64,000 bases of DNA from Chaetoderma sp. LZ-2023a. Its lineage: Eukaryota > Mollusca > Caudofoveata > Chaetodermatida > Chaetodermatidae. Below the pieces are notes generated by a model. The model had not been told where the DNA came from, did not search any database, and worked only from the letters and a program-made list of their open reading frames with translations. Made by a program: the position numbers and the translations under genes. The stretch spans positions 69,395,514 to 69,459,513 of the forward strand of contig CM067366.1 of the NCBI GenBank assembly GCA_034401795.1, given 5' to 3'. Position 1 is the stretch's first letter. Each line of letters opens with the position of its first letter. Positions 30,885-41,996 of this stretch are shown piece by piece.

Positions 30885-32530
30885 TGGTTTTATACCAAGG
30901 TCACAGCGACCTTGAAGTTTGATCTCATGAACTTAATATCATTGTGCTCCATCCTTTTGATATAAGGAAGCATGTGTCCAAGTTTAGTCCCAATAAGGTG
31001 AAACCATGTCAGGATATAAGACAATACGTTGAGCTAAACAAAAGAATTAACCGTGAAAGATAGAGTTTTATACCAAAGTCACAATAACCTTGAAGTTTGA
31101 CCTCAGGACCTCAATATCACTGTGCTCCATCCTTGTGTCCAAGTGTCCAAATTTAGTCCCATTTGAGTGAAGCCATGCAGAGACATTAGCTCAACCGAGA
31201 TTGGACGCCGACAAACAGACACGACATCAGTGTTACACTGGCGGAATATTTGCGAAAATCTTGGCATTTTGCACTTCCAAATGCAAATCGAGTTTTATAT
31301 CAAGATCACAATGATATTAACCTCAAAAGTCTGAATGACTGTGCTCCTCCTGGGTGAGGTAACTATATGACGATGCATAGTTCCAATAATTTGACCAATT
31401 CTGAAATAAAGGCCGGACGAGCTAAGAAGAACCAAAATGTTAAACTGCATTTTATACAAATGTTGCAATGACCTTGACCTCTGACCTCAATATCATTGCA
31501 TTTCATATAGATAAACATGTGACCAAGTTAAATTCAAGTATGGTGAACCAATCCCGAGATATAAGACAATATGTTGAGCTAAGCAGAAAATCTAATTGAA
31601 AAGAAGAGTTTTATATTAAGGTCACACTGAACGTGACCTCGACCTCAATATGATTTTACTGCATCTGAGATATGTAATCATGTGCCCAAGTTTAGTCACA
31701 ATAAATAGGCTGAACCAATCCTTAGATGTAAAACAATATGTTGAACAAAACCAAAAACTTAAGAGGAAAAAATAGAGTATTATAGAAAGGTCACGGTGAC
31801 TTATGACCTCAATAGCAATGTGCTTCATCTGGCTGATAATATAATCATGTGTCCAAGCTTAGTTCTGTTGCTAAATGCAAAACTTATCCGTAAAAAGTAG
31901 TTTTATACCAAGGTCACAGTGATCTTGAACTTTGACCGTATGACTTAAATATTATTGTTCTTGATATAAGGGAACATGCGTCCAAGTTTAAACCCAATAC
32001 GGTGAATCTATGCCGTGATATAGAGATCTAAGATGATATGTTGAGCTAAACGCAAAACGTAACCGTAAAAAGTAGAGTTTAAACCAATGTCACAGTGACC
32101 TTGAACTTTGACGTCATGACCTCAATATCATTGTGCTCCATCCCATTGATATATGGAAGGATGTGGCCAAGTTTAGTCACAATATGGGTGAAGCCATGCC
32201 ATGTTATAAGACGATATGTTGAGCTAAACGCAAAACTTAACAATAAAGATTAGTTTCATACCAAGGTCACTGTACCTTGAACTTTGACCTCATGACCCCA
32301 ATATCATTGTACTCCATCCTTGAAGCATGTATCCATGTTTAGCCCCATTATCGCGAAGCCATGCTGAGATATAATACGATATGTTGAGCTAAACGTAACA
32401 TGTAACCATAAAAAGTAGAGTTTTATACCAAGGTCACCGTGACCTTGAATCTTGGGCTCATGACCTCAATAGCATTGTGCCCCACCCACTTGCTCTAAGG
32501 AAGCATTAGTTATAAACCATGTACTTGCGT
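30885..32530 (+). repeat. Diverged tandem array, about ten units of about 170 bp, rich in AGGTCA sites
   Basis: Unit starts (GTTTTATACCAAGGTCAC-like) occur near 30885, 31066, 31291, 31448, 31605, 31775, 31900, 32076, 32250 and 32417. Each unit then has a TGACCTTGAACTTTGACCTC-like phrase, ATATCATTGTGCTCCATCC, CATGTGTCCAAGTTTAGTC and ATATGTTGAGCTAAAC. No open frame spans units. Confidence 0.85.
32431..32445. promoter_or_regulatory. Perfect oestrogen-response-element-type palindrome (IR3)
   Basis: AGGTCACCGTGACCT equals the consensus AGGTCAnnnTGACCT. One-mismatch relatives in other units of the array are at 30898-30912, 31788-31802 and 31911-31925. The motif match is direct; receptor binding is inference. 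Confidence 0.45.
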
Positions 32531-33326
32531 TATACATATATGTCACGAAGTGACCTAGGTTAATACAACTATGACTCTGGTTAACTCTTGACAGAGGTCT
32601 TATTGTGGGTGGTGAGAAAGTGACGATCAGAAGTCGATGCCATCGTCATCGTCATCACCACCATTATCGTCACGATCATCATTATCGCGCTCTATATGAC
32701 ACAATGAGAAGTATGCCTCTTGATACAGAATCTTATTCAACCCTATCTGTAGGAAAGTTTTCTTCAATCTTGCGAATTCAATTGCTTAGTTTTATTAATA
32801 GTTTTACTTTTCTAACCCAATGGAATACATAATCTGAACCATTCTTCACTCTCTATGCACATACGGACGTGATATGCCATACTTTATGCTGTTACATAAA
32901 TGCAGTTTCAATTCTTCTACAATTCTATTATATCCTCATTTTGCTCATGATATTTTTTTTGGTTTTTCCATTACGGCCCTTTGCAATCTTTCCATTGTAT
33001 GTGAGCTTATTTCCAACACGGTGTCGTCTCACTAGGTCGCTGTATCAGGAGGTATATTGTTACACCATACTTTTTTCATATTGGATTATAATTGTGTTTT
33101 TATTTATGATTCCTATTCATCTAATTCGATCTTATTGAATACAAAGTTTACGCCTTTATACTACAATTTTGTTCTATCTTCGTTTTGATTGTGTGTGCGT
33201 GCGTAAATAACAATACGTTACGTGTGTTTATTTCGAAAGAATGTCTCAGGCGACGACCACCAGCACCATCATTATCAGTTCAGCAACAACAAGATGATGG
33301 CAATTTATGTAGGATCATGTACAATG
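32531..33326. other. No gene; trinucleotide-like tract
   Basis: A degenerate CAT/CAC tract lies at about 32638-32690. An AT-rich block at 32840-33180 gives hydrophobic open frames by composition only. Confidence 0.4.
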
Positions 33327-33729
33327 AATGGACCGTTCCGGTTTTTTCTATGCCCCGCCCATCTCTAGCTTGGATCCACCCACACATCGCTCGCGTTGTA
33401 ACCGATCGATCTCTGAACTCCATGCGTATGAATTTCCAGAAAACTATACAGGTAAGCCGTGGAATATTTTGAAACTAATTTGACTGGTTGCTGTTGCTGC
33501 CTATGGCAGCAATAGCGCCCGGTCAAGTTAATTGCAAAATATTCAACAGAATATTTATTAAATAGTAAAGACGTACAATTCTACAACAACGCTTAGTCCG
33601 TCTTCAATTGTGCGTTCGTGACGTACTTATTTACGTCATTCGTGACGTCATTGATTATGACGTCTTCCTGCACGTCACATAGTTTATTATGAAGTTATAT
33701 GATGGGCGGATAAACTGGAAAGGTTCATT
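33327..33729 (+). mobile_element. CRE/hairpin MITE, copy C
   Basis: AATGGACCGTTCCGG opens it and GGAAAGGTTCATT closes it. It contains CTATGCCCCGCCCATCTCTA, CCACCCACACATCGC, CGATCGATCTCTGAACTCC, the donor motif ACAGGTAAG, the hairpin 33461-33545, and a perfect TGACGTCA near 33648. Its 3' flank keeps CATCGAGCAATCAT, also seen after copies A and B. Confidence 0.85.
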
Positions 33730-34479
33730 GACTGCCTGAACATCGAGCAATCATCTTACGGGGATAGAAGTGTTAAAATAACTCAAAACGTTCTCATTGA
33801 CACGCCTTTTATACGTATAATAGGCCTATGACGATTTTCTACAAATCGACCTACTCAAAGATCCGGTTAGTTAAAAATAAACACAAGAAAGATACGGAAT
33901 TATCACAAGATGTTTGGATTTGGAAGATATTTTTTTCCAGAGGGCAAGTTCTTTCTTTCATCAATATATACCTAACAGTTAGTTACCACGTCTAATTCTG
34001 CATTTAGGCCTACTATATGTAATATTATATTAGAGAGGCGCCTCGATAAACTTAAGTTAACTATGAACACCATTTTAGTGAAAGTCGAAGCTCTGAAGCA
34101 ACAATGACTTGCATTCAGTCAAATTGTTTTCAAAATATTCAGCCGCTTTTATATTTGGCTTCATTGGCATTCATTCTGGATATTGGTTAATCGTTTAAAA
34201 TCCACTTGCTGGCTGAAGTTACGTCTAAATTGATCTTCATCACAATGGCGGTGTCTTCTTGAAGGAGCCGCCATTGTTCCGATTGTTAACAAGATATTTG
34301 AACACTACATTAGCACACAAATCTCGCTCGTAACCGGCTTGTTTGTATCTTCTCGCGGCAAAGCGTGTGTGAATTTAGAATGGTGCGTGCGTGTGTTTAG
34401 ACCATGTTCTTACGAAATCAGTCTTGGACACCTAGTTCTGCATCAAAGCTGCTCAACGGCTAATCGGGTCGATCTAAAA
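33730..34479. other. No gene; solitary hairpin half
   Basis: CAGTCAAATTGTTTTCAAAA and TATTCAGCCG at 34117-34146 form one arm of the 62,600-type hairpin. A short mirrored AATGGCGGTG...GGAGCCGCCATT lies at 34243-34276. Otherwise unannotated. Confidence 0.4.
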
Positions 34480-34725
34480 TGAAGTATCTGACGTCATTAT
34501 CTAGTGAGCCATTGGTTAGCTGCCGTCACAATAAATATGACGCAGATCCGTCACAAAACTCGAAAAGTTCGTCTTGAATGTGTATAAATTGTATGTCTTT
34601 GGGAAAGTACCAATTTAATACACATTCTGTTGAATATTTTGAAACTAATTTGACTGAATTGTATGTTGCTGCAATATGAAGCAAATGCTCTCAGTTAAAT
34701 TAGATCCAAAATATTCAACAACTTA
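34480..34725 (-). mobile_element. CRE/hairpin MITE, copy D, diverged
   Basis: It is read on the minus strand: TCTGACGTCATTATC near 34489, then GTATGTCTTTGGGAAAG, and the hairpin from CTGTTGAATATTTTGAAACT to AAAATATTCAACAAC. The loop side has drifted (TGTATGTTGCTGCAATATG). Confidence 0.65.
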
Positions 34726-34735
34726 CTTGACTGCG

Positions 34736-34785
34736 TTAAACGGACATGGTGTGCTGTAAAAGGTTGTGGCCCAGAAATAATATCT
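34736..34785. repeat. Short dispersed repeat (also at 39,344 and 39,430)
   Basis: GGACATGGTGTGCTGTAAAA followed by GGTTGTGGCCCAGAAATAAT matches arm A of the interleaved repeat near 39.4 kb, plus the GGACATGGCGTGC flank of its inverted partner. Confidence 0.65.
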
Positions 34786-35347
34786 ATGTAAATTTTGGAT
34801 CATTATACATGTGCACAACATTTCCAACAACTGGAAATGCTCCATATATCACGTGACCTTATAGGCAAAAGGCACATTTTACACGCAACAGTCATATCGT
34901 AGTTCTGCATCTAGATAAACATTCCCAAATTTATAATAGCCTAATCCCATCTGCGATAACGTGTTTTCATAATCCACAGTACTTATTGTTACATATATAC
35001 ATGATGCAATGGGCTTCAGAAGTGCAATTAGCTGATATATTCTACATAATTTCGTGGATTCCCGCACTAAATTTGATACCATTTAATCTTCAACGATGAT
35101 ATGCACAGTAATATTAATTTATACTGTTGGTGTGTTTATCAATCTTGTAGAAAAAACAAACAGCATACAGATACAACACATTGTATAAAAGTTATACACG
35201 TTTTGCTTCTCCTACCCCAAAACACAGAAATTGCTAATACGCCGACAAAGCTATTTACTGAAATCAGTTTATCTAATCCTAACAAGCATTTACTGAACAC
35301 AAACATGTTTTTCTTTTTAGGACACAGTTTTTGTATGTCTAACTGGT

Positions 35348-35379
<32 letters not shown>

Positions 35380-35399
35380 TTGTCATTGACATAACTGCT
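34786..35399. other. No gene; ATC microsatellite
   Basis: (ATC)n occupies 35347-35379. Open frames here are AT-driven, including the histidine run it creates. Confidence 0.5.
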
Positions 35400-36091
35400 A
35401 TCTCAATCAGTGTGACAGTGCGTAAATCCTGAATACTGGCATACCGGTTTAAGTTCTAACTATCACTGTCATCCGAGTCATCTGATGTACTGCTCTCATG
35501 TCTGAACATATTACCAAAACACTTCACGAGATTTCGTTTCTCCTGATAGATCCGTGGAATCGGCATCCAACATAACAAGCAGTTATCTGTGTGGCAAATG
35601 AACAGTTATTATGACATCATTTGACGCAACCACATGACATTAACCTTTTCATGTCTTCAGGCAAGGCTGGTTTTGCAAAAGCAACCGGTATATGCTTGCC
35701 AGCTTTGTTAGCTCATCCATAATCTTCAGCGGCTGAAACATTGGGTTTTGAGACATGCACGATCGTCTCGGGTATTGTGGCCAAAGTGGCTCGGTTCAGG
35801 TGTAACAGGAACTTACCATCTGTTGGTCGTGGCAGCTTCAAGAGGGCTGTATAAGATTGTCTTTGTACCTGTTGCGCACATGTCACACTCATTATCAAAC
35901 AGTGATGAGCGAAATTTGTTGCACTCGTGATTGTCGATGAACTGTGTAATGTTATGTTCTGCACCACTAGCTATTGTCTGTACTATCCTGTTATTTCATC
36001 GCTCTTACCAGATGTAGTTGACTGCACATTAGTTTTCTTTGATTTAATGTTCTGGGTATGAAGTGTATGTAGCTTTACTTCTTTTTCTTAC

Positions 36092-36481
36092 AATGGACCG
36101 TTCCATTTTTAGCTATGCCCCGCCCATCACTAGCTAAGCTCCACCCACACCTCGCCGTGTTTGGATTGATCGATCCCCGAATGCCCTAGCTATCAATTTC
36201 CTGAAAACTATACAGGGAAGCTGTTGAATATTTTGTAACTAATTAGACTGGGTGCTGTTGCTGCCATAGGCAGCAACAGCGCCCAGTCAAATTAGTTTCA
36301 AAATATTCAACAGAATATTTATTAAATAGTAAAAGCAAACAATTTGTACAACAGCTCATAGACCGTCATCAAATATGCGTTCGTGACGTGCTTATCGACG
36401 TCATTCATTATGATGTCATTGTACACACCACGCAGTTCATTATGACGTCATATGATGGGTGGGTACTCTGGAAATGTGAAT
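36092..36481 (+). mobile_element. CRE/hairpin MITE, copy E
   Basis: AATGGACCGTTCCATTTTTA, CTATGCCCCGCCCATCACTA, CCACCCACACCTCGC, GATTGATCGATCCCCGAA, a mutated donor CAGGGAAG, hairpin 36221-36312, TTCGTGACGTGC, and a perfect TGACGTCA near 36442. It ends GGAAATGTGAATT. Confidence 0.85.
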
Positions 36482-36599
36482 TGGAAGGTAGATCAGACAG
36501 TACGTTTAGACCAAGTTCCTTTACCGATATGAGGTGATTCTTCACATTAGGTTCTGCACATTGGCCAGTTGATATATTAACCAGGGTTTGAGTATGTGT

Positions 36600-37215
36600 G
36601 ATTACTGCATTCTGTGTCTGTAGTAGTAGAACCATCCTACAGCTGCAATCAGTCCTTCGCTTTTGCCCACTGTTTCTTGTACTCGGCCAACATCTTTAGC
36701 TTCCTCAGGTCCATTCTTGATTCGACTGTACCGAGTCCTGCTTTCTTGAGGGCACCTCATAGCACGCTTAATAGATTTATGCGAGGACGTCCTTTTCTGG
36801 CTTTGTATTTACTGGCTCTCAGTAGGGCGAATTCCAAGGCTTTCTGTGCTGGTGTGTGTGTGTCTGTGCATCCTTAGCACATGGCCAAACATGGACCATC
36901 TTTGCTGGGCGGCCTTTACGGATAGCGGCGATGTATTACGCATCTTGTATAGTGCATCATTGGAACTGCCTTTGGGGCTGCCCAGCTGTTACAGTTATAC
37001 AGCAGGATACGCAGGTTGCATTGTATAAAAGTAGTCTTTTTGTCAAGGGCATCGTTGATCTACGAATCCATATCTTCCAGAAGGACTGGAAAGCTATGTT
37101 CCTCATGACGCAGCGTGAAGCAATGTCAGCAGTACTACAAAGCAGTGGGCCAAGGATTTTACTTTTCCTCCATGGTTCGCCGCCACGAAGTGGATCGTGA
37201 TTTTCTTCAGTTTCC
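36600..37215 (-). mobile_element. LINE fragment, 3' part, second copy
   Basis: It is homologous to 42645-43300 (same order and orientation). On the minus strand it still reads SNDALYKMRNTSPLSVKAAQ followed by QRWSMFGHVLRM. Relative to the other copy about 85 bp are deleted between the codons for the SNDALYK block and the SWAAPK block. Heavily mutated. Confidence 0.75.
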
Positions 37216-38800
37216 TTAGGTTTTGAGTAACTGAGAGGAATGGATTAGTCTATATTACTGATATAACATTGTGTACCATTTCAATGTCTTTTAACACATG
37301 TGTTTTACTAAATTCATGATGTGCATGAGCAGAATTGAGATGCAACATGGATGTAAGATGTGGAGATATTGATGCAGTAATTGGCTTTTGTGTGTGCACA
37401 TTTGGTGCGAGCAGCACTGTTTAAAATTATCCCATCTCGGTCACTCTCCTCTTTCACGTCAGCATTGTATTCTGCTCTAACAGCATGTCAGGAGAGACTC
37501 CATTGTGACTACCATCTGCTCTTCTTCCAGGAAAAGCCGCTATCACGGATGCAGTATATACTAGGGGACGACCAGAGATGCCTTAGCCTCATTCCTCCAC
37601 GTAGGTAAACCTGTGAATATTATCAGACATTGTCAAAATATTCAACCCAAAAAGTGCTGTTGTGTGCAGATTGAATGATTCCTGGAAATCTAGCAACTGA
37701 TCTTAGCGGGCCACGAGCTTTGGATGGGATTATGCATCGATACGCTTAAATTGTGCACAATTACAAATAGTATTGTCACGTAAGGTACCCAGGAGAGTGT
37801 CAGTGTTTTCTCTTCACAGCTTGATCTCATTGTTCACAGCACATGATTTGAATGCACCAAAGTAAAGATGCCACACCGCTTCACTGTGTATTTCTATGGC
37901 ATGCATAGACTGGTAACAGTCCGACTTCTCTCCAAATATCTTTCATGTTGTCTCTTTTTGAAAGAGACCTGCCCTAGCGAGAATATCTTCTCCACCAGAT
38001 TCTATTATTATCTTACAGAGAGAGTTCAGGTAGTTGTGGGCCAGATACAAGGGACCTAATAGCAAGATACCATTTGTGAATTGATCACTAAATTTGTCTC
38101 TGATTGTGTATGTCAGCTCATATGTCGCCTGCTCACCTGTAATTACCCTCGACTTATCACCAAGATCATGTGAGGTCGCAACTAATCTCAACACCCCCCC
38201 CCCCCCTCTCCTTGAGTACAGAACGGTATGATGGTGATAAGGATATCAAAATCAAATATCCGATATTGCTCTATCTTTGATATGGTGATGACCTTGCACA
38301 GAAGGCAGAAAACATAGGAAAACCATTTTCTCTAGCAAATGATACATCCACAATCTGTGATGATGATGATGATGATGATATCAGAGGTCCTAGTTGCTAA
38401 ATGAACAATAAATATACTGCAGTCTTATCGGATTGTGTTTCTAAACTCTAAACTTAGATAATGCTATTTATGGATCTTGATCTTTGCTTGTCATTACCAG
38501 AGATGTGGCAAGCAGTAGTGATAGGATCATGAATGTCTGAAAGAGTCTTCTTTCCTGAAGCACACGCAGGGATGATAACAGCAAGCATTGTTGGTACTGG
38601 CGCTGTAGAATTCCATTGCTCAGGATTTTCAGTGACAGTTGCAGTTGTGTTATTGAAACTCCCGCCATCTAATGTTTTCTTTTTCCAATCAAGATTGTCC
38701 ATTGCAAATTCATGTAATACTTTGCCGTTTCTATGTGAGTTGATGTTGCATAGTATCAAAGTTAATTCCTTGTCCTATAGACAGTTACTTAGAGTACTAA

Positions 38801-39343
38801 GGGAGTTGCTCCTTGTCAGGTTGTAGCTGTTGCAATACTTAACGGTGTTTATTTATCAATCACTTGGCGCAGCAGTTGCTGTGACACCATAAGACACTTC
38901 TTATTTGTTGACTGATCTAGCTCTGTCTTTATTGATTCCCTGGAAGACACTTACCTTATCAGATGGCAGCATAGCTGTAACATTAAAAAGTGATTATGCA
39001 CTTTAGTAACGCTTTAGGTGGCGCATTCAAGATGGAAACACATTTCATGATATTGGATTCCATCTTCATTTTGGGGATAACGGTAGCAAAATGTTAATAA
39101 CTTTCTGTAAATTGGATAGATTTTGATCATGCTAACTTTTCTACCAGCTAGATAAATCCCTCGATCTGCCTAAGTAACATCCATATACATACAATCCACC
39201 AAAATGTATATTAAAAAATATATTGCGTGAATTTAAGAAATTCGACCGACTTTTCTGCTAATTTAGGCTATAATTTTACTTCTGAAGCCCATTGCATCAA
39301 TATATGTAACAATAAGTGCATATGTATTATGTAAACACCTTAT
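38801..39343. other. No gene seen
   Basis: AT-rich, with no recognisable repeat or coding signal. Confidence 0.4.
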
Positions 39344-39525
39344 CTGTAAAAGGTTGGGGCCAGAAATAATATATGTTCTTTCACCACTGAATTCCCAGGG
39401 CGGCAAGACCCCATTTTTAAAGAAAATATATATATTATTTCTGGCCCCAACCGTTTACAGCACGCCATGTCCGTTTTCTTTAAAAATGGGGTCTTGCCGC
39501 CCTGGGAATTCAGTGGTGAAAGAAC
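39344..39525. repeat. Interleaved inverted repeats (A-B-A'-B')
   Basis: Arm A 39344-39374 pairs with A' 39430-39460 (31 bp, one mismatch). Arm B 39375-39426 pairs with B' 39474-39525 (52 bp, no mismatch seen). The order A, B, A', B' is the topology of a pseudoknot; only one pair can form a simple hairpin at a time. A third partial copy of A lies at 34736-34785. Confidence 0.9.
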
Positions 39526-39564
39526 ACGTATGAAATATGGGCGGAAGAATTTTAAGTGGCCGAG

Positions 39565-40075
39565 TAATAATTAACGATCGATCGATTAATTGATAACCGA
39601 TCGATCGGTCGGTCAATCAGCCAGTCAAGCACTCGAACAATATTTACCGGCCAGACAGCGACCAATAGGTTAATTAACATGTTAACCAGATAAGCAATCA
39701 ACCTATTGACCAATCAGTCAACCTGATAGTCAGTCAAGCAATAGCTCAACTGATCAATTAGTCAGACAATCAATCAATAGACCGACTGACCGAACAAACG
39801 AATGGCAAATCGATCGATTGCTTGAACAATCAAACAATCAACCACTCGAACAGCCAATACAATAAATCGAACAGCCAATATAATCAGTCACTCAACCGAA
39901 TCATATGATCAGTCCAATTAGAAAATCAATTAGAAAAATTATCAATAGATCAGCTAGTCAGTCAATTAATAGATTAATAATCAATCGAAAAATCAACCAG
40001 CCAGTCAATCAATAAATAGATCAATCAATCTATCGATCGATTAGTGAATCAATCAATATTCACAAACTAAGCAAC
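39565..40075. repeat. Degenerate 4-bp-periodic tract (CGAT/CAAT/CAGT)
   Basis: About 500 bp in which CAAT, CGAT, CAGT and similar four-base words follow each other almost in register, for example CGATCGATCGATTAATTG, CAGTCAATCAATAAATAG. It looks like an old, mutated tetranucleotide array. Confidence 0.65.
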
Positions 40076-40134
40076 GACTACTAGTATAATTAAAATGTTA
40101 ACCAGACAAACAAATACTTAATTAATTAATTAAT

Positions 40135-40304
40135 TGGTCATTTCAATTCGCATCTATATTATGTACCTATAGAATTGATGAATTTATTTTTGATCGAGCG
40201 ATCGGTTAATTAATTAATTAATTAATTAATTAACCGATCGTTCGACCAAAAATAAATTCATCAATTCTATAGGTACATAATATAGATGCGAATTAAAATG
40301 ACCA
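40135..40304. repeat. 170-bp near-perfect palindrome centred on an ATTA array
   Basis: Two 85-bp arms about the centre 40219/40220. The outer arm TGGTCATTTCAATTCGCATC mirrors GATGCGAATTAAAATGACCA; the inner arms end in CGATCGGTTAATTAATTAAT and its mirror. I count about three mismatches. No open frame. Confidence 0.9.
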
Positions 40305-41257
40305 AGTACTCCTTTTATATGCGCATATGTATTATTATCAGCGTGCATTGCCTTCACTCAAGGGCGAACCGGCCTAATGATTCATCCCTATATAATATTG
40401 GACATCTGACATTTAGAAACACTAAAAGCTCTCTATTCATTATCCTGTAGAATGACCGGTGATGATCTGGTCTGGTCTAAATATTGACCATCTATTTTGT
40501 AGGCATGCCTCAGAACTCGATCAGCTTGTCTGATCACATAAAGGAGCGCCAAATGGCGAGCATCGAAGACGGGTGGCCATTTAATGCTCACAAGTTCTCA
40601 GCGTAAAAGCCTTGTCGGGACCGTTAGACCGGTTTTTAAAAATAATATATGATGAAACCCCGTCTTAAATAGGCATAGTCTAGTGGCCCCAAGAGGAAGA
40701 TGGCCTGAATAGGCAGGTGTGAGTGTACACAGTTATTGCGGGGATGAAGGTGTTGATGCAAAACACATTAGACGTAAAGCTCTAATATGAGCCGTCAGAA
40801 TAATATTACTGAAGGCGCATGACTAGACGGATGACTAGAAGAACTGGTGTAAAGACTGCTAGACGGACGGACACGAACGAAATACCCTCTTTACTCTACA
40901 CGTGGCGAGGACCAAAATACAAATTGGATTTGTACGCGCGTGTAATTAATAATATGCAACTCGTTCTGAACGACGGGAATCAGCCACATTCTAGCGTGTC
41001 TCCGGATTCCAATATTATATGGATCAGCACTTGAGCACATAGACAGACGATTCCACCGACCAAAGCACAATCAGTTTTGACCATGCTGTGCACATATATT
41101 AATCAAATTAGTATTGATTTCATTATTAGTCAACTAAACCGAATGTAATCGAATATTCCAGACAGCAAATTGTCACCATTGATTTGCCATGCTGTGGCTT
41201 AGATAAGCGCTAAATGGGGTTGGCGGATGGAATCTGTAAATGTAATACAGGACGCCA
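40305..41257. other. No gene seen
   Basis: Mixed DNA. The 71-codon frame at 40819-41034 has a basic start (TRRMTRRTGVKTARRTD) that derives from an AGACGGA-rich stretch; not supported. Confidence 0.4.
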
Positions 41258-41490
41258 TATCTAGCTACACCACCCCCATTTCTAGCTAAGCTCCGCCCAC
41301 TTTGTACGACTGTTGTAATCGAGTTGAAACTTTGAAACCTGAATTCCCGGAATTCAAATTTCAAGATAGGCTAACTATGCAGGTAAGCTAGTTAACATGT
41401 GACGCATTTATGCCTACCCAAGATTGCATCACTATTGCACAAAAGGACACAAAAGATGATAACGTGCAATGGAGGGATCCGACCTGTGAA
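41258..41490 (+). mobile_element. CRE/hairpin MITE subfamily 2, copy F
   Basis: It carries CATATCTAGCTACACCACCC, TTTCTAGCTAAGCTCCGCCC, GAAACCTGAATTCCCGGAAT and the donor motif ATGCAGGTAAGC, but no full hairpin. It is followed at 41468 by ATGGAGGGATCCGACCTGTG, a phrase also at 47795 and 60634. Confidence 0.55.
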
Positions 41491-41539
41491 TCAAGTATCT
41501 AAACGGCATAATCAAATGCGTCACATGTTAGCTAGCTGA

Positions 41540-41547
41540 CGTCACAA
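41540..41547. promoter_or_regulatory. Perfect CRE
   Basis: TGACGTCA in TAGCTGACGTCACAATATAT, in the tail of the subfamily 2 copy. Confidence 0.4.
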
Positions 41548-41671
41548 TATATATAATATATAGCTATTTAATAGTGTGTATTGCAGCGCGAATCCGAGTC
41601 ATGATATGATGTTCGTAATACCGTTGATATATTAAGTTGCTACAACCCAACTTGATTCCTAAATCAGATCT

Positions 41672-41996
41672 GCAATTCAGTTTATCCATCCATCATATGA
41701 CGTCATAATCGACTAAGTGGTGTGTGTGTGTGCTGACGTCATAATCATGAAGTCGTGAATGATTCGAAATAGTCCGTCTTTAACGCTTAATAGTCCACGT
41801 TGTATGTCTTTGCTATTTAATGAACATGTTGTTGAATATTTTGAAACTAATTCGACTGCGCAACAGCTTACCTGCATAGTTTTCTGGAAATTGATAGTCA
41901 GGGAGTTTAAATATCGATGGATCCCAACACGAGTGTGGTGTGGGTGGAGCTTAGATAGAGATGGGCGGGTCATAGCTAAAACTGGAATGGTCCATT
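41672..41996 (-). mobile_element. CRE/hairpin MITE, copy G
   Basis: Minus orientation: it starts CAGTTTATCCATCCATCATA, then TATGACGTCATAATC, TGCTGACGTCATAATCATG, one hairpin arm GTTGAATATTTTGAAACTAA at 41829-41848, CTTACCTGCATAG (donor on the minus strand), and closes at GGAATGGTCCATT. One hairpin arm is deleted. Confidence 0.85.

Larger units (their letters stand above)
35400..38800 (-). pseudogene. Decayed mobile-element-like gene interrupted by MITE and LINE insertions
   Basis: On the minus strand, 38760-38454 encodes FAMDNLDWKKKTLDGGSFNN then TTATVTENPEQWN, and 38194-37943 encodes TYTIRDKFSDQFTNGILLLG then PLYLAHNYLNSLCKII and EDILARAGLF. The DN-x-D...TLDG signature resembles uncharacterised multi-copy proteins of corals and molluscs that I remember. 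At 35690-35470 the minus strand reads a cysteine-containing CGC...CHNNCS-like tail in broken frames. The stretch between is interrupted by a MITE (36092-36481) and a LINE fragment (36600-37215), and has many stops. Extent and family are inference. Confidence 0.4.

Noticed and set aside
34736-34785. Independent gene regulatory element
   Set aside because: It is simply a third partial copy of arm A of the 39.4-kb repeat.
39344-40304. Replication origin or bacterial attachment site suggested by palindromes
   Set aside because: The setting is animal nuclear DNA with TE-derived repeats; no initiator or integrase evidence.
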